64,000 bases of DNA from an uncultured Bacteroides sp. (GCA_900555635.1 USLU01000024.1:1-64000), one strand, 5' to 3'. Counted from the first letter of the stretch, positions 8,565 through 17,452 are shown. The notes: generated from the letters alone by a model not told the origin. Made by a program: numbers and translations.

Positions 8565-8969
8565 ATGAATATATGGCATTCCTTATATCATGGACTTAAT
8601 CAAACCAAACTACCTATTATAGTGATTGAGATAGAGGATAAGCACCTTTGTTTCATCTTAGATACTGGGAGTACATGTTGTTTGATTGATAGTAATGTAG
8701 TAGAATATTTCAAGGATATAGTAGAGCCTATTGGGGATTACTGCATCAGTGGAATAGATGGAACTAAGCATAAGGTAGTTGTGGTTATTCTACCTTTCAA
8801 CTTTGAAGGTTATACCTATAAGCCAAAGTTCTGTGTACAGCCACTATCAGATGCTTTTAAAAGCATTGAAGAAGATAATGGAATACAAGTACATGGATTA
8901 CTGGGTACTGACTTCCTAATAGAAAATAAATGGATTATTGATTTCAAAGAACTTAATATACATAATTAA
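8565..8969 (+). CDS. Retropepsin-like aspartic protease
   Basis: A 134-aa protein with the hallmarks of a retroviral-type single-lobed aspartyl protease: the catalytic motif LDTGST (Asp about residue 29) and a later hydrophobic-hydrophobic-Gly motif GLLGTDFL (about residues 108-115). Such proteases work as homodimers. No signal peptide is seen. It starts directly after the stop of the membrane protein at 7917-8564 and ends one base before the next start, so it sits in a tight membrane-protein operon. The substrate is unknown; neighbouring membrane proteins are obvious candidates. No CpG is seen in the gene. Confidence 0.82.
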   Translation: MNIWHSLYHGLNQTKLPIIVIEIEDKHLCFILDTGSTCCLIDSNVVEYFKDIVEPIGDYCISGIDGTKHKVVVVILPFNFEGYTYKPKFCVQPLSDAFKSIEEDNGIQVHGLLGTDFLIENKWIIDFKELNIHN

Positions 8970-8970
8970 G

Positions 8971-9339
8971 ATGTTATCACTTGTTTTATTACTTATAGTA
9001 TTTTATTGCTTACACTTATTGCTCAAATGGCTATTGAGTAACAAGAGAGGAAGGTGGGTAACTATTACTCTATTTATACTTCATAGAATTATATATCTAA
9101 TGATATATGTATTTAACTGGATTATAATAGTTAATGCAATGCTAAATAGAATAGAGTTACTTATTGCTTTAGTGTTTACATTACCTATGGCTTGGTATAT
9201 GGGGAAGGTTTGTTTACATGATATAAATATGCCTCAAAGAGTACAATGGTATCCTTTCTTTGGTAGATATTTTATCTTTTTTAAATGGAAAATTATCCAA
9301 TGGAAATACACAGATAAAGATGAATTTACCATCTATTAA
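8971..9339 (+). CDS. Small multi-pass membrane protein
   Basis: A 122-aa protein, very hydrophobic over the first 80 residues with about three transmembrane helices, and an aromatic and basic C-terminal tail. I do not recognise it. The ATG at 8971 lies one base after the protease stop, which argues for translational coupling; an in-frame start at 8938 would overlap the protease. It could be a partner or substrate of the protease. Confidence 0.6.
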   Translation: MLSLVLLLIVFYCLHLLLKWLLSNKRGRWVTITLFILHRIIYLMIYVFNWIIIVNAMLNRIELLIALVFTLPMAWYMGKVCLHDINMPQRVQWYPFFGRYFIFFKWKIIQWKYTDKDEFTIY

Positions 9340-9351
9340 AGATATTGAGTT

Positions 9352-9660
9352 ATGAAATATGAACCAAAGCCTCATGGGGATATTGATGAAGGGCAATCAT
9401 TCATTGACCCATGGTTTAATTTAATAGGTTGGATAGTTATTATTCTATGTGTATGGTATAATCAAAGCTATACTATTAAGAAGATGACTTATAAGCAACC
9501 AGAATTTTCATGGGAGAAGCCAATGAAGATAAAAATGTCATGGAGTAAAAGAAGTGTAATTATTCTCAAATGTCTAATTATTGATGTTATGAATAACCCT
9601 CGCTATACCCTTGGCTTCTGTGCCTTTCTATTATATCTGATTATTAGGTGTTTCATTTAA
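9352..9660 (+). CDS. Small membrane protein (102 aa), last gene of the element
   Basis: The product has two predicted membrane helices (about residues 22-37 and 83-100) separated by a basic loop rich in Trp, Lys and Met. No family is recognised. It follows the preceding membrane-protein gene by 12 bp, completing a run of four genes (7917-9660) that probably form one operon. Confidence 0.6.
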   Translation: MKYEPKPHGDIDEGQSFIDPWFNLIGWIVIILCVWYNQSYTIKKMTYKQPEFSWEKPMKIKMSWSKRSVIILKCLIIDVMNNPRYTLGFCAFLLYLIIRCFI

Positions 9661-9902
9661 TAGGAAGAGAAGATTAATCAATATCACTTAAAGCTTACCT
9701 CTTCTAGTGGTATATGATAACTGCATTATAAACTCTAAATAAAGAATTGAATTATGGAAAAGAAACAAGAAACTTAGCACTTCCAAGTGCTAGTATTGGC
9801 AATGTATAAACCTTGCCATTGTTGGTCAATAGTTGTTCTATTGACTAATTCAAGAGAGTATTAACTTACTGACAAATACAGATATAAGTATAATAATATA
9901 GT
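9661..9902. other. Right subterminal region with stacked hairpins
   Basis: No gene is seen. Three inverted repeats follow one another: TAGCACTT/AAGTGCTA (9775-9782 with 9785-9792), TGGCAA/TTGCCA (9797-9802 with 9813-9818) and GTCAATA/TATTGAC (9825-9831 with 9839-9845). The last overlaps the 20-bp repeat shared with the left end. They could end the operon or bind the recombinase. Confidence 0.5.
9819..9838 (+). repeat. Right subterminal repeat, candidate integrase arm site
   Basis: 18 of 20 bases match 158-177 in the same orientation. It lies 65 bp inside the right att core. Confidence 0.45.
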
Positions 9903-9948
9903 AGATTGTGGTTCTGAATGTCGTGGGTTCGAGTCCCATCAGTCACCC
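9903..9948 (+). other. attR: duplicated tRNA-His 3' end
   Basis: 46 bp identical to 10-55, but without the 5' half of a tRNA, so it is a fragment and not a functional gene. It probably marks the original chromosomal 3' end, because it is followed by CCA and by the likely native terminator. Confidence 0.9.
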
Positions 9949-9952
9949 CAAG

Positions 9953-9990
9953 AAATCCTTAATAATCAATAGATTATTAAGGATTTTTTT
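9953..9990 (+). terminator. Displaced native terminator of tRNA-His
   Basis: A perfect 15-bp stem (9953-9967 with 9972-9986) with a 4-nt loop and a run of eight T residues. It lies directly after the attR fragment. Confidence 0.8.
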
Positions 9991-10022
9991 TGTTATAGGG
10001 GCTACTTTCAGGGCTGAGAAAC

Positions 10023-10060
10023 AAGTCCTATAAACCATACATCATCGGTTTATAGGACTT
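10023..10060 (-). terminator. Terminator at the end of the polysaccharide locus
   Basis: A perfect 14-bp inverted repeat (10023-10036 with 10047-10060) with a 10-nt loop lies 23 bp past the stop codon of the lyase-rhamnosidase gene. It probably ends the minus-strand operon. Confidence 0.7.
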
Positions 10061-10083
10061 ACCAAACTGATATCAAACGTTTC

Positions 10084-13000
10084 TTACTTATTCCAGTTCA
10101 TCTTAAAGGAGAAATTATAAGTACCGGCTTGCAGGGTTAATGATAAAGGTCCCGGCAGCACATCAGGTAATTTCAAAACAGCCGTACTATTGGCAGGTAT
10201 CACAACTTCTATTTGCAACTGATCGGATTTCACACTCCAATTGGAAACAATATCCCCATACATAGAGTTGTAATGCGCACGTACTTGTTTCGGACCATCT
10301 TTCGTTATCCAAGGAGCGATAACAAATTGGTTATATCCCGCCTCCGGTCGCCGAATACCTCCTAATGCTTCAATAAACCAACTGCCGATATACAGATAAG
10401 AACTATGCAGAGCAGAACCACGGCATTCCCAGTCCTCAAAAAGAGTACCACTGCCCAGTTTCAACATATTCCCCCAACCGGGAAAATCTTCTTTCATTGC
10501 CATTTCAAAAATCAGATCATTACGGTGATTATCCAGTAAGGTATGCATCAGGAAGGAACCGGCGGTAATACCTCCCCAAATGTGTCCTTTACGATTTACC
10601 GATATCTCCTGTTCAAGGCGTTTCCAAACCTTTGCTTTCAAAGGCTTTGGAGGCAGATCGACCATTATCGCTATAGCCAGATAGGAAGGGAATCCATTCA
10701 CATAACTATTATCTGCCGAATTGAAGAAAGTAGCATGGACAGCTTTACGAATTTTCGATGCACGTTTCCGATACGTCATTGCAACTGCCTTATGCCCCAA
10801 TACATCCGCTATCTGAGCAGCTGTTTCAAGACTATAAATCCAGTGACAATTATTAAAGAACAACGTTTCACGCGTATCGCCTAATGCCTTACCTTGTTTC
10901 TCCAAGGCAGACCTTTCGGGCCATACATTCGGCCAAAGCCAATCACCCAAGAAACTCCATTTACCACCCCAACGAGTCAGCATATCATTCTCAGACTTTG
11001 TTTCGACAAAGTCCAACCAACGCTGAATAGTCGGAAAACTTTCCGAAAGAATACGCACATCTCCATACTGACGATAAAACTCCCACGGCAAAGTTATGCA
11101 AAAACCACTCCAGGAAGGCCCTCCACCACCGATACGGGTAGGTGCTGTATAGGGTACATTCCCTTCTTCATCCTGTACGTCACGCCAATCCTCCATCCAT
11201 TTGTTATAGAAAGCTCCCAATTGATAATTTCCCATTGCAGTACGTGTAGTAGCCAACGCATCTCCACCATATCCGCAACGTTCACGGTGAGGGCAATCTA
11301 CTACATAGTTTCCTAAACTCAAGTTCTCGAATGTCCATAGGGTAGTGCGATAAATATCATTCAAAAAAGGAATATCACATTCAAATCCTCCTGTCCGGCG
11401 ATAGTCAGGCCGAATCATCCATCCACGGATTTGTTCCAATGCAGGCTTGCGACGAAGACCGGAAATTTGAACCCAACGCCCTGTCATATAATTAAAGCGG
11501 TTGCAGAAGACACCTTTGCGTTTCGATCCCACTTTATAGGTACTCTGAATGCCATAACTGCAAACATCCTTCTCCCGCTCAGAGAATTGGAAGAGAATGG
11601 AATCACCGGGTAAACCTTCGAGTTGCATCTCAAACCAGCCTGTATAATTTATCCCCATATCTACTCTGTAGACGCCGGGGCCTACCTCCTGTATAGACAA
11701 CGGCTTTATCTCTTCAACCAAACGGTTTGGTTCTGTTCGGTCGGCAGAAACTTGGATTGCAGGATCATAAACCTTTGCCGCCCCCCAGCCGGAATCATTG
11801 AAACTTGCTTCATTCCAACCATCTATCTCTAATGCCGCATCATAAAACTCCCCAGCAAAGTGATGTGCTTCCCAATAACCCGTCAGCATGTTCGGACTGG
11901 CGTGTACTTTCCATGTTTCATCTGATATGATCTGAAGTTTTTTGCCCGAAGACAAACTGATTTCCAGTTGAGCCAACACCATAGGTATAGCAGGTTTATC
12001 CTCCCTTTGATAGGCAGGGAAAACAGCCCAGGAAGTGCCCAACCACAAAGCAACCACATTTTTCCCAGGTTTCAGATAATCGGCAATATCATACGTCATG
12101 TAGCGGGCACGAGACTTATGGTCAGTTACAGATGGAGACAAAACAGCATCTCCCACTTTCTGCCCGTTGACGTACAATTCATGATAACCAATAGAAGCCA
12201 CATACATGATGGCATCTTGTGGCGCATCCGCCAAGGTGAACGTTTTACGCAACCAAGGGTCTTGCATTTTATTGTCAACACGTTTTCCACCTGCACTCTG
12301 CATCTCCATTTCGGCACTGCCTATCCATCTTGCAGCCCAATCATCTGCCAATAAGCCCATCCGCCAAAAAGCAGGAGCACTCCATGAAGACCATACTCCT
12401 TGAGCATCTTGAAAACGTACTTTCCAGTAACAGGCTTTACCTGATGATAAGGGAGTACCGGCATAAGTTATATTCACTGATTCGGAAGAACGAATAGTGC
12501 CGCTATTCCATAAATCACCACTGTCTTGATCCAGTAAAGCCTGCGAACTTGACACCAAAACCTGATAAGCAGTCTGTTTCAGTCCACGAGCCAAAGAGGT
12601 AGTACCCAGTTTCCAGCTTAATCGCGGTTGCAATACATCCAAGCCTAAAGGATTCTGTAGATATTCACATTGCAAGTCATACGGTTGGGAATCTGCTATT
12701 TCTACAGAAGCCGTACTTCCCATAAATGCATCTTTTGGAATGTCAATGCACACTTCTCTGCCATTCAGAGTGAGATAAACCCGCTTCTGACTAAATAGAG
12801 GGTCAGCAGCCCAAATCTTGAACTTACCGCTTTGTTGCTCTACATACACCATTGCCGGTCTATCCACGCTCAATGTCAGACCACTTTCTAATTCTACTTT
12901 CCCTGGATGATAAAATACGACTGCGTACATGTGGCGAGATTTCACAGCTTGTACTTCCGGCGTATTCTTCACTATATGAATGGTTTGTGTTGTTGTAAAT

Positions 13001-14772
13001 TTCTGGAATTCATCCAATGATTTATCAGGAACAATCATATAAGCATACTTTCCATTTGTAGCCTTCTTCCCGTGACTGATCGAAAGATTAAAGATATCCG
13101 CGGAGATTTCTTTTCCGCTTTCACTCAGGTTAATGTCCTTCCAGGACCCTGTTTGCTGTTTACTTCCGGCTATTATCTCTCCTCCCGAAGGGAACAAATA
13201 GCCTACCCTATCATGATATACCCATGCAGGATTCTTCACAGACTCATTTTCTTTATAAGTAGTAACTAAATTCTCTTTACCCACTACCATGTTACCTGAA
13301 AAGTAGCACTGATTTACCGTCGTAGCCACTTCTTGCAGAGCATCAGATGTAATGCCTGCACCTAAACATACAAGCACATCTTCCAGAAAGAAATAAGCCT
13401 TGTTTGCTTTCACTCCTTTATAATCATGCTGATAGGCAATCATTCCACTCTTCCCATTACTCACACCTCCTCCGAAATCATTCTTCCCGAAATGATATCC
13501 ATCCAAGCGGGCTGAATCGGGGTGTTGTACTGCTGTAGTACCCGGTATTCGGGTCCATTCCCATACAGGAAAGATACTCTTATATTCCTTACCGGAAGTC
13601 AGAATATTTGTAGCCCCCAAAGGCAGATTATATCCTTTAAGATTCTCATTATTCAGCATTTCCGTTCCGTTTGTACGGGTAGAGATTACTTTGGCAGAAA
13701 GGTAATAATTAGTTCCATGCTGCACCATAAAATCCGATTTCCAAAAGTACTTATTTCCCGGAACAGGAAAAGCAGCTCCGGAAAGATGTTTTCTCCATGC
13801 TACATAATCCATAGCATGCGACGGATCACTCTGTTCCATCCGTTCCAATATGGTAGCAGATACATTACTCACACCTTTGGAGCGAGAGATATTACGCCCT
13901 ACAGCACCAAAATCGAAAGTCTCCCGATAACCTAACCATCGATGTCCGTTCAGCAAGAGATCAATGAAGATATTCTTCTTCTCTTGAGTAAAATAGGGTT
14001 CGAATGCAGTACCCCTTACCAACTGAAGGTAATAAGCAATATCATCCACATAAGACAATCCGTAGCCACCGGAATATAATTGTGGACGATGCTGATGAAA
14101 GCTTCCATCAATCTTTATTCCCTCATCTCCCTGACGAGAGACAATCTGAATTGTACAAGCAATCGACTTGAAACCAATCCGCACCAACTCGATATTATTC
14201 TCGATGCAGCCTTTATGAATGGTAACCGAAGACACCCAAGTACGATTCTTGCCTTTATGCCCCTTGTTCCAAGTCAAATCCTTCAAGAAAGAAGAGTAAT
14301 GCAACAGTTTCTTTTCGCTGATTTTACCTTTCAATAAAATCAAAGGTACCATATAGTCTTGCGGAGCACCTATCTCATTAAACCACCAATTCTTTGAAAC
14401 CGGACGTTCTTTATACCAATAATCAAGCCCGGCAACAATTTTATTCAGCAGTTTACTTGAATCATGAAATTTACTATCCGGTTTCCGATAAGCGACCGCC
14501 ATAGAATCCAGACGCTTCAGATGAGTACCACATGGGAAATAAGCTCCGTCATACGTAGCAACGTAATTCAAATCGGGAAAGCTTCCATCCGGACGAATCA
14601 ACTTGATGTAGCGGGCTATAGCCTCATCATCAACCTCCGCCTCCAAATGAGTAGAGATCAACCGGCGAGTTATTTCATCCAGTTCTTTTTGATCATCCGT
14701 CTTCACTTCCCCCGCAGCAGCCCACGGAGAAAGAAGACAGAGGATGAAAACTAAGACTTGTAATCTTCTCAT
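10084..14772 (-). CDS. Polysaccharide lyase family 8 - GH78 alpha-L-rhamnosidase fusion
   Basis: A 1562-aa secreted two-enzyme protein. After a signal peptide (residues 1-20) comes a complete PL8 lyase domain (to about 690) with the expected catalytic Asn (about N176, GKNRTW), His (about H228) and Tyr (about Y233, LYSGGYG). A complete GH78 rhamnosidase follows (about 700-1562), starting with the family's CEYLQNPLG...PRLSW pattern and including the CPHRERCGYGGD region. The GH78 part has no own signal peptide. The ATG at 14772 gives a proper signal peptide and lies 10 bp after the GH28 stop; the longer frame overlaps GH28. The lyase half resembles the stand-alone PL8 at 20499-22613. It should cleave at uronic acid and remove rhamnose from the same glycan. 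Confidence 0.88.
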   Translation of the reverse strand: MRRLQVLVFILCLLSPWAAAGEVKTDDQKELDEITRRLISTHLEAEVDDEAIARYIKLIRPDGSFPDLNYVATYDGAYFPCGTHLKRLDSMAVAYRKPDSKFHDSSKLLNKIVAGLDYWYKERPVSKNWWFNEIGAPQDYMVPLILLKGKISEKKLLHYSSFLKDLTWNKGHKGKNRTWVSSVTIHKGCIENNIELVRIGFKSIACTIQIVSRQGDEGIKIDGSFHQHRPQLYSGGYGLSYVDDIAYYLQLVRGTAFEPYFTQEKKNIFIDLLLNGHRWLGYRETFDFGAVGRNISRSKGVSNVSATILERMEQSDPSHAMDYVAWRKHLSGAAFPVPGNKYFWKSDFMVQHGTNYYLSAKVISTRTNGTEMLNNENLKGYNLPLGATNILTSGKEYKSIFPVWEWTRIPGTTAVQHPDSARLDGYHFGKNDFGGGVSNGKSGMIAYQHDYKGVKANKAYFFLEDVLVCLGAGITSDALQEVATTVNQCYFSGNMVVGKENLVTTYKENESVKNPAWVYHDRVGYLFPSGGEIIAGSKQQTGSWKDINLSESGKEISADIFNLSISHGKKATNGKYAYMIVPDKSLDEFQKFTTTQTIHIVKNTPEVQAVKSRHMYAVVFYHPGKVELESGLTLSVDRPAMVYVEQQSGKFKIWAADPLFSQKRVYLTLNGREVCIDIPKDAFMGSTASVEIADSQPYDLQCEYLQNPLGLDVLQPRLSWKLGTTSLARGLKQTAYQVLVSSSQALLDQDSGDLWNSGTIRSSESVNITYAGTPLSSGKACYWKVRFQDAQGVWSSWSAPAFWRMGLLADDWAARWIGSAEMEMQSAGGKRVDNKMQDPWLRKTFTLADAPQDAIMYVASIGYHELYVNGQKVGDAVLSPSVTDHKSRARYMTYDIADYLKPGKNVVALWLGTSWAVFPAYQREDKPAIPMVLAQLEISLSSGKKLQIISDETWKVHASPNMLTGYWEAHHFAGEFYDAALEIDGWNEASFNDSGWGAAKVYDPAIQVSADRTEPNRLVEEIKPLSIQEVGPGVYRVDMGINYTGWFEMQLEGLPGDSILFQFSEREKDVCSYGIQSTYKVGSKRKGVFCNRFNYMTGRWVQISGLRRKPALEQIRGWMIRPDYRRTGGFECDIPFLNDIYRTTLWTFENLSLGNYVVDCPHRERCGYGGDALATTRTAMGNYQLGAFYNKWMEDWRDVQDEEGNVPYTAPTRIGGGGPSWSGFCITLPWEFYRQYGDVRILSESFPTIQRWLDFVETKSENDMLTRWGGKWSFLGDWLWPNVWPERSALEKQGKALGDTRETLFFNNCHWIYSLETAAQIADVLGHKAVAMTYRKRASKIRKAVHATFFNSADNSYVNGFPSYLAIAIMVDLPPKPLKAKVWKRLEQEISVNRKGHIWGGITAGSFLMHTLLDNHRNDLIFEMAMKEDFPGWGNMLKLGSGTLFEDWECRGSALHSSYLYIGSWFIEALGGIRRPEAGYNQFVIAPWITKDGPKQVRAHYNSMYGDIVSNWSVKSDQLQIEVVIPANSTAVLKLPDVLPGPLSLTLQAGTYNFSFKMNWNK

Positions 14773-14782
14773 CACTATACTT

Positions 14783-16246
14783 TTATTTATCCAGATACTT
14801 GCCATCGGCCACAATCTCAGAACTATGGAAAGTGCGGATAAACTTCGCATCGGCAGGAGCTGCTCCTTTGCACTGATTCAGTTCGGCTCCATGTACATCA
14901 TCCAAATAATACAAAGGACGTGCATCCGGCTTGGCAGCATTAAAACGAACATTATTAAATCTCACATTCTTGGCATGACGAACATAGAATCCGGCAGCCG
15001 GAAGGGTATTGCCGAACATTCTGTTTTCCGGATAGCTTTTCGTCATTTCGGGTACAGGTTTGGTAATCATCTCCGGTGTGCCTGCACCGGGATAGCTTAT
15101 CTGCACATTGTTAACAGAAACATTTTCTACATAAGAAGATTCTACACCTGTGATGGAGCAAGCTATCAAACTCTCGGCAGTAGCTACCACATTGCTGATA
15201 TTGATATTCTTCAGTACACCACCCTCTTTGCGGAACGTGCGATGTCTGTCTCCTAAACGGATAAAGATGGGAGTCTGTACATCACGCATGGAGATATTGG
15301 AAACAGTAATACCATCGATTATTCCACCATCCACCATTTCAATGGCAATACCTGAAATAACGGTTACATCGGCCGAGATATGGTCTAATTGTTTGCTCCA
15401 ATGACGTATATTATCTTCGGCAGCCCGACGGACTACACAATTGGAAACAGCAATATTGCGATAACCACCATGAGAAGCTGTTCCGAATTTGATAGCGTTG
15501 CAGTTGCTTGCCGTCACGCAGTTGGTTACAGTTATATTCTCGCAGAAGTCGGGATGATCGCTTTTGAAGCAGATAGCATCGTCTTCTACATCTATATAAC
15601 AATCAGATATGATGGCATTCTTTGCATCGATATCCAAACCATCGTTGTTGTAATTGCAATGGCTGAATACTTTCAAACCACGAATTACGACATCTTCACA
15701 TTTCTCATAATGCTGTACCCAATAGGCAGAGTTACGAAGGATAAGGTCAGTAACAACGATTCCTTTACAATCTACAAGATAGATTATTTTAGGGCGTTTA
15801 GGTCCTCCATCGGCATCGTTACCAAACTGGAAGGTCTTGCTTCCACCTTGTCCGTCGATGGTTCCGAAGCCGGTCAGCGATATATTCTTTTGTCCACGGG
15901 CAAAGAAAAGTCCCGATGATTGATTCATAGAGCCGTCTTTATACGGAAAAGCATTGTCATAATCGGCAAGACGGGTACTGCCCAAAAGTAAAGCTCCAAA
16001 ATCAAGATGAAGGTTTACATTGGATTTCAGCTCGATGGGACGTATCAGATAAGTGCCGGAGGGAACAAGTACGGTTCCCCCACCCTTCTGAGAACATTCG
16101 TCCACGGCTTTCTGTATAATTGCTGTATTGTCGGTAATGCCATCCCCTTTGGCGCCACGTTTTGTTATATCGATGGTTATTGCTTGAAGTGAGGCAACGA
16201 ATAGCAGCGAGGCTGCTAATAGGATTGTCTTACATTTGTGTATCAT
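14783..16246 (-). CDS. GH28 family glycoside hydrolase (polygalacturonase-like)
   Basis: A 487-aa secreted protein with a signal peptide (about residues 1-22) and a parallel beta-helix. The N-terminal pattern GAKGDGITDNTAIIQKAVD is typical of the pectinase superfamily. GH28 catalytic aspartates are seen in NDGLDID (about 201-207) and EDDAICFKS (about 221-229), with a SHGG motif near 259. GH28 enzymes hydrolyse galacturonic-acid linkages in pectins, including rhamnogalacturonans and xylogalacturonan; the exact substrate cannot be read here. It sits 12 bp after GH88 and 10 bp before the PL8-GH78 gene, in one operon. Confidence 0.87.
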   Translation of the reverse strand: MIHKCKTILLAASLLFVASLQAITIDITKRGAKGDGITDNTAIIQKAVDECSQKGGGTVLVPSGTYLIRPIELKSNVNLHLDFGALLLGSTRLADYDNAFPYKDGSMNQSSGLFFARGQKNISLTGFGTIDGQGGSKTFQFGNDADGGPKRPKIIYLVDCKGIVVTDLILRNSAYWVQHYEKCEDVVIRGLKVFSHCNYNNDGLDIDAKNAIISDCYIDVEDDAICFKSDHPDFCENITVTNCVTASNCNAIKFGTASHGGYRNIAVSNCVVRRAAEDNIRHWSKQLDHISADVTVISGIAIEMVDGGIIDGITVSNISMRDVQTPIFIRLGDRHRTFRKEGGVLKNINISNVVATAESLIACSITGVESSYVENVSVNNVQISYPGAGTPEMITKPVPEMTKSYPENRMFGNTLPAAGFYVRHAKNVRFNNVRFNAAKPDARPLYYLDDVHGAELNQCKGAAPADAKFIRTFHSSEIVADGKYLDK

Positions 16247-16258
16247 GGTAACTCTGTT

Positions 16259-17452
16259 TTATTTGTTATTGTTTAATGATTTATATCTACATAAAGCCTC
16301 TACATAATAATAATCGGCATAAGACAAAGGCATATCCACCTCTGTACCCGATGGGATATTACCTACGGAATGTTTCAGGATAAAGCCTCCGTTAGTGCCA
16401 ATCTCTGCTGTATATTTCGGTGAAGACAGGGTCTGCAACATTTTTTCTGCCGCATTGAAATATCTCTTGGATTGGGCTTGGGGAACATATTCTGATAATT
16501 CGAGCAGACCGGAACAGTTAATCGCTGCGGCAGAGGCATCACGTAAAGCATCCGGTATATCGGGAGCATTATAGTCCCAATAAGGAATCAAATCTTTCGG
16601 CATGTTGGAATGGTTGAGGGTGAACTCGGCTATCTTGATGGCTTGGTCAAGGTACTTCTGATCTTTGGTAAAGCGATACATCAGGGTATAGCCATACAGT
16701 CCCCATGCTTGTCCGCGAGACCATGCCGACTTTTCAGAGAAGCCTTGTCCACCTTGATAATGCTTTATTTCACCGGTCGAGGGGTTGTAGTTCAAGCCGT
16801 GATAGAGGCTATTGTCTGCCCGGAAATGATTCTTCAAAGTTGTATCGGCATGTTTTACGGCAATATCATAGAAGGTACTGTCGCCGGTAGCTTGTGTAGC
16901 CCAAAACAAAAGTTCCAGATTCATCATGTTATCTATAATCACCACATAATCATCGGGCTTCCGATTATGAGACTTGATACAACCCACCACAGGACTGAAA
17001 CGGGTAATCAGCGAACGGGCACTGTTCACAATAATATCTTTATATTCCGGTTGCGGAGCAATGCGGTTAGCATTTCCGTAACTGCAATACATCATAAAGC
17101 CGACATCGTGCGTATTTACATTGAATTGCTCCGGTTCCAGTAACTTCAGCATACGTGTTCCTTCGGCATAGATGTCTTTATTGCCACTCTCTTCGTATAA
17201 ATAAAACAAAGTACCGGGATAGAAACCGCTACACCACCACTCAGAATTGCTGGTAATCAAGCGCTGCATGTGCTTGTCGTAAGTTTTAGGGAATTTATTC
17301 ACTCCGTTCAATTCATCCCGCATAAAGAGGTACTGACGGACGGCATGGTCCAATGCCTGATCTACTTTTACTTTCCCTTTGGCAAACAAGCCCCCCGAAG
17401 AAAAGGAAGAAGCGATTACTGCTACCATCAATAATACTAATTTCATTCTCAT
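16259..17452 (-). CDS. GH88 unsaturated glucuronyl hydrolase
   Basis: A 397-aa protein with a signal peptide (about residues 1-24) and an alpha/alpha-barrel. It has the family's HDVGF (Asp about 116) and DNMMNLELLFWA (Asp about 174) motifs and SAWSRGQAWGLYGY. GH88 enzymes remove the 4,5-unsaturated uronic acid that lyases leave at the non-reducing end, so it is the natural partner of the two PL8 enzymes. GH105 is the closest alternative family. It begins the GH88-GH28-PL8/GH78 run; a 204-bp gap with a 22-bp tandem array separates it from GH2. Confidence 0.88.
   Translation of the reverse strand: MRMKLVLLMVAVIASSFSSGGLFAKGKVKVDQALDHAVRQYLFMRDELNGVNKFPKTYDKHMQRLITSNSEWWCSGFYPGTLFYLYEESGNKDIYAEGTRMLKLLEPEQFNVNTHDVGFMMYCSYGNANRIAPQPEYKDIIVNSARSLITRFSPVVGCIKSHNRKPDDYVVIIDNMMNLELLFWATQATGDSTFYDIAVKHADTTLKNHFRADNSLYHGLNYNPSTGEIKHYQGGQGFSEKSAWSRGQAWGLYGYTLMYRFTKDQKYLDQAIKIAEFTLNHSNMPKDLIPYWDYNAPDIPDALRDASAAAINCSGLLELSEYVPQAQSKRYFNAAEKMLQTLSSPKYTAEIGTNGGFILKHSVGNIPSGTEVDMPLSYADYYYVEALCRYKSLNNNK

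Larger units (their letters stand above)
10..9948 (+). mobile_element. tRNA-His-targeted integrative element, about 9.9 kb
   Basis: A 46-bp perfect direct repeat of the tRNA-His 3' end lies at both edges (10-55 and 9903-9948). A tyrosine recombinase gene starts about 140 bp inside the left copy, which is the standard layout of a tRNA-integrated island. Base composition is AT-rich and nearly CpG-free compared with the chromosome to the right. Contents are recombinase, SF2 helicase-like protein, DUF4145, Sak4-like ATPase, DUF3871, aspartic protease and small membrane proteins. No relaxase, coupling protein, portal, terminase or capsid gene is recognisable. It may therefore be mobilised in trans, be a phage satellite, or be a replicating integrative element; the sequence does not decide. 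Confidence 0.88.

Noticed and set aside
10..9948. Prophage or conjugative transposon
   Set aside because: No virion, lysis, relaxase or type IV secretion gene is recognisable, so only a general integrative element is claimed.
15389..15919. 176-aa open frame on the plus strand inside the GH28 gene
   Set aside because: A shadow of the well-supported GH28 gene on the opposite strand. Many similar antisense frames over the enzyme genes were left out for the same reason.
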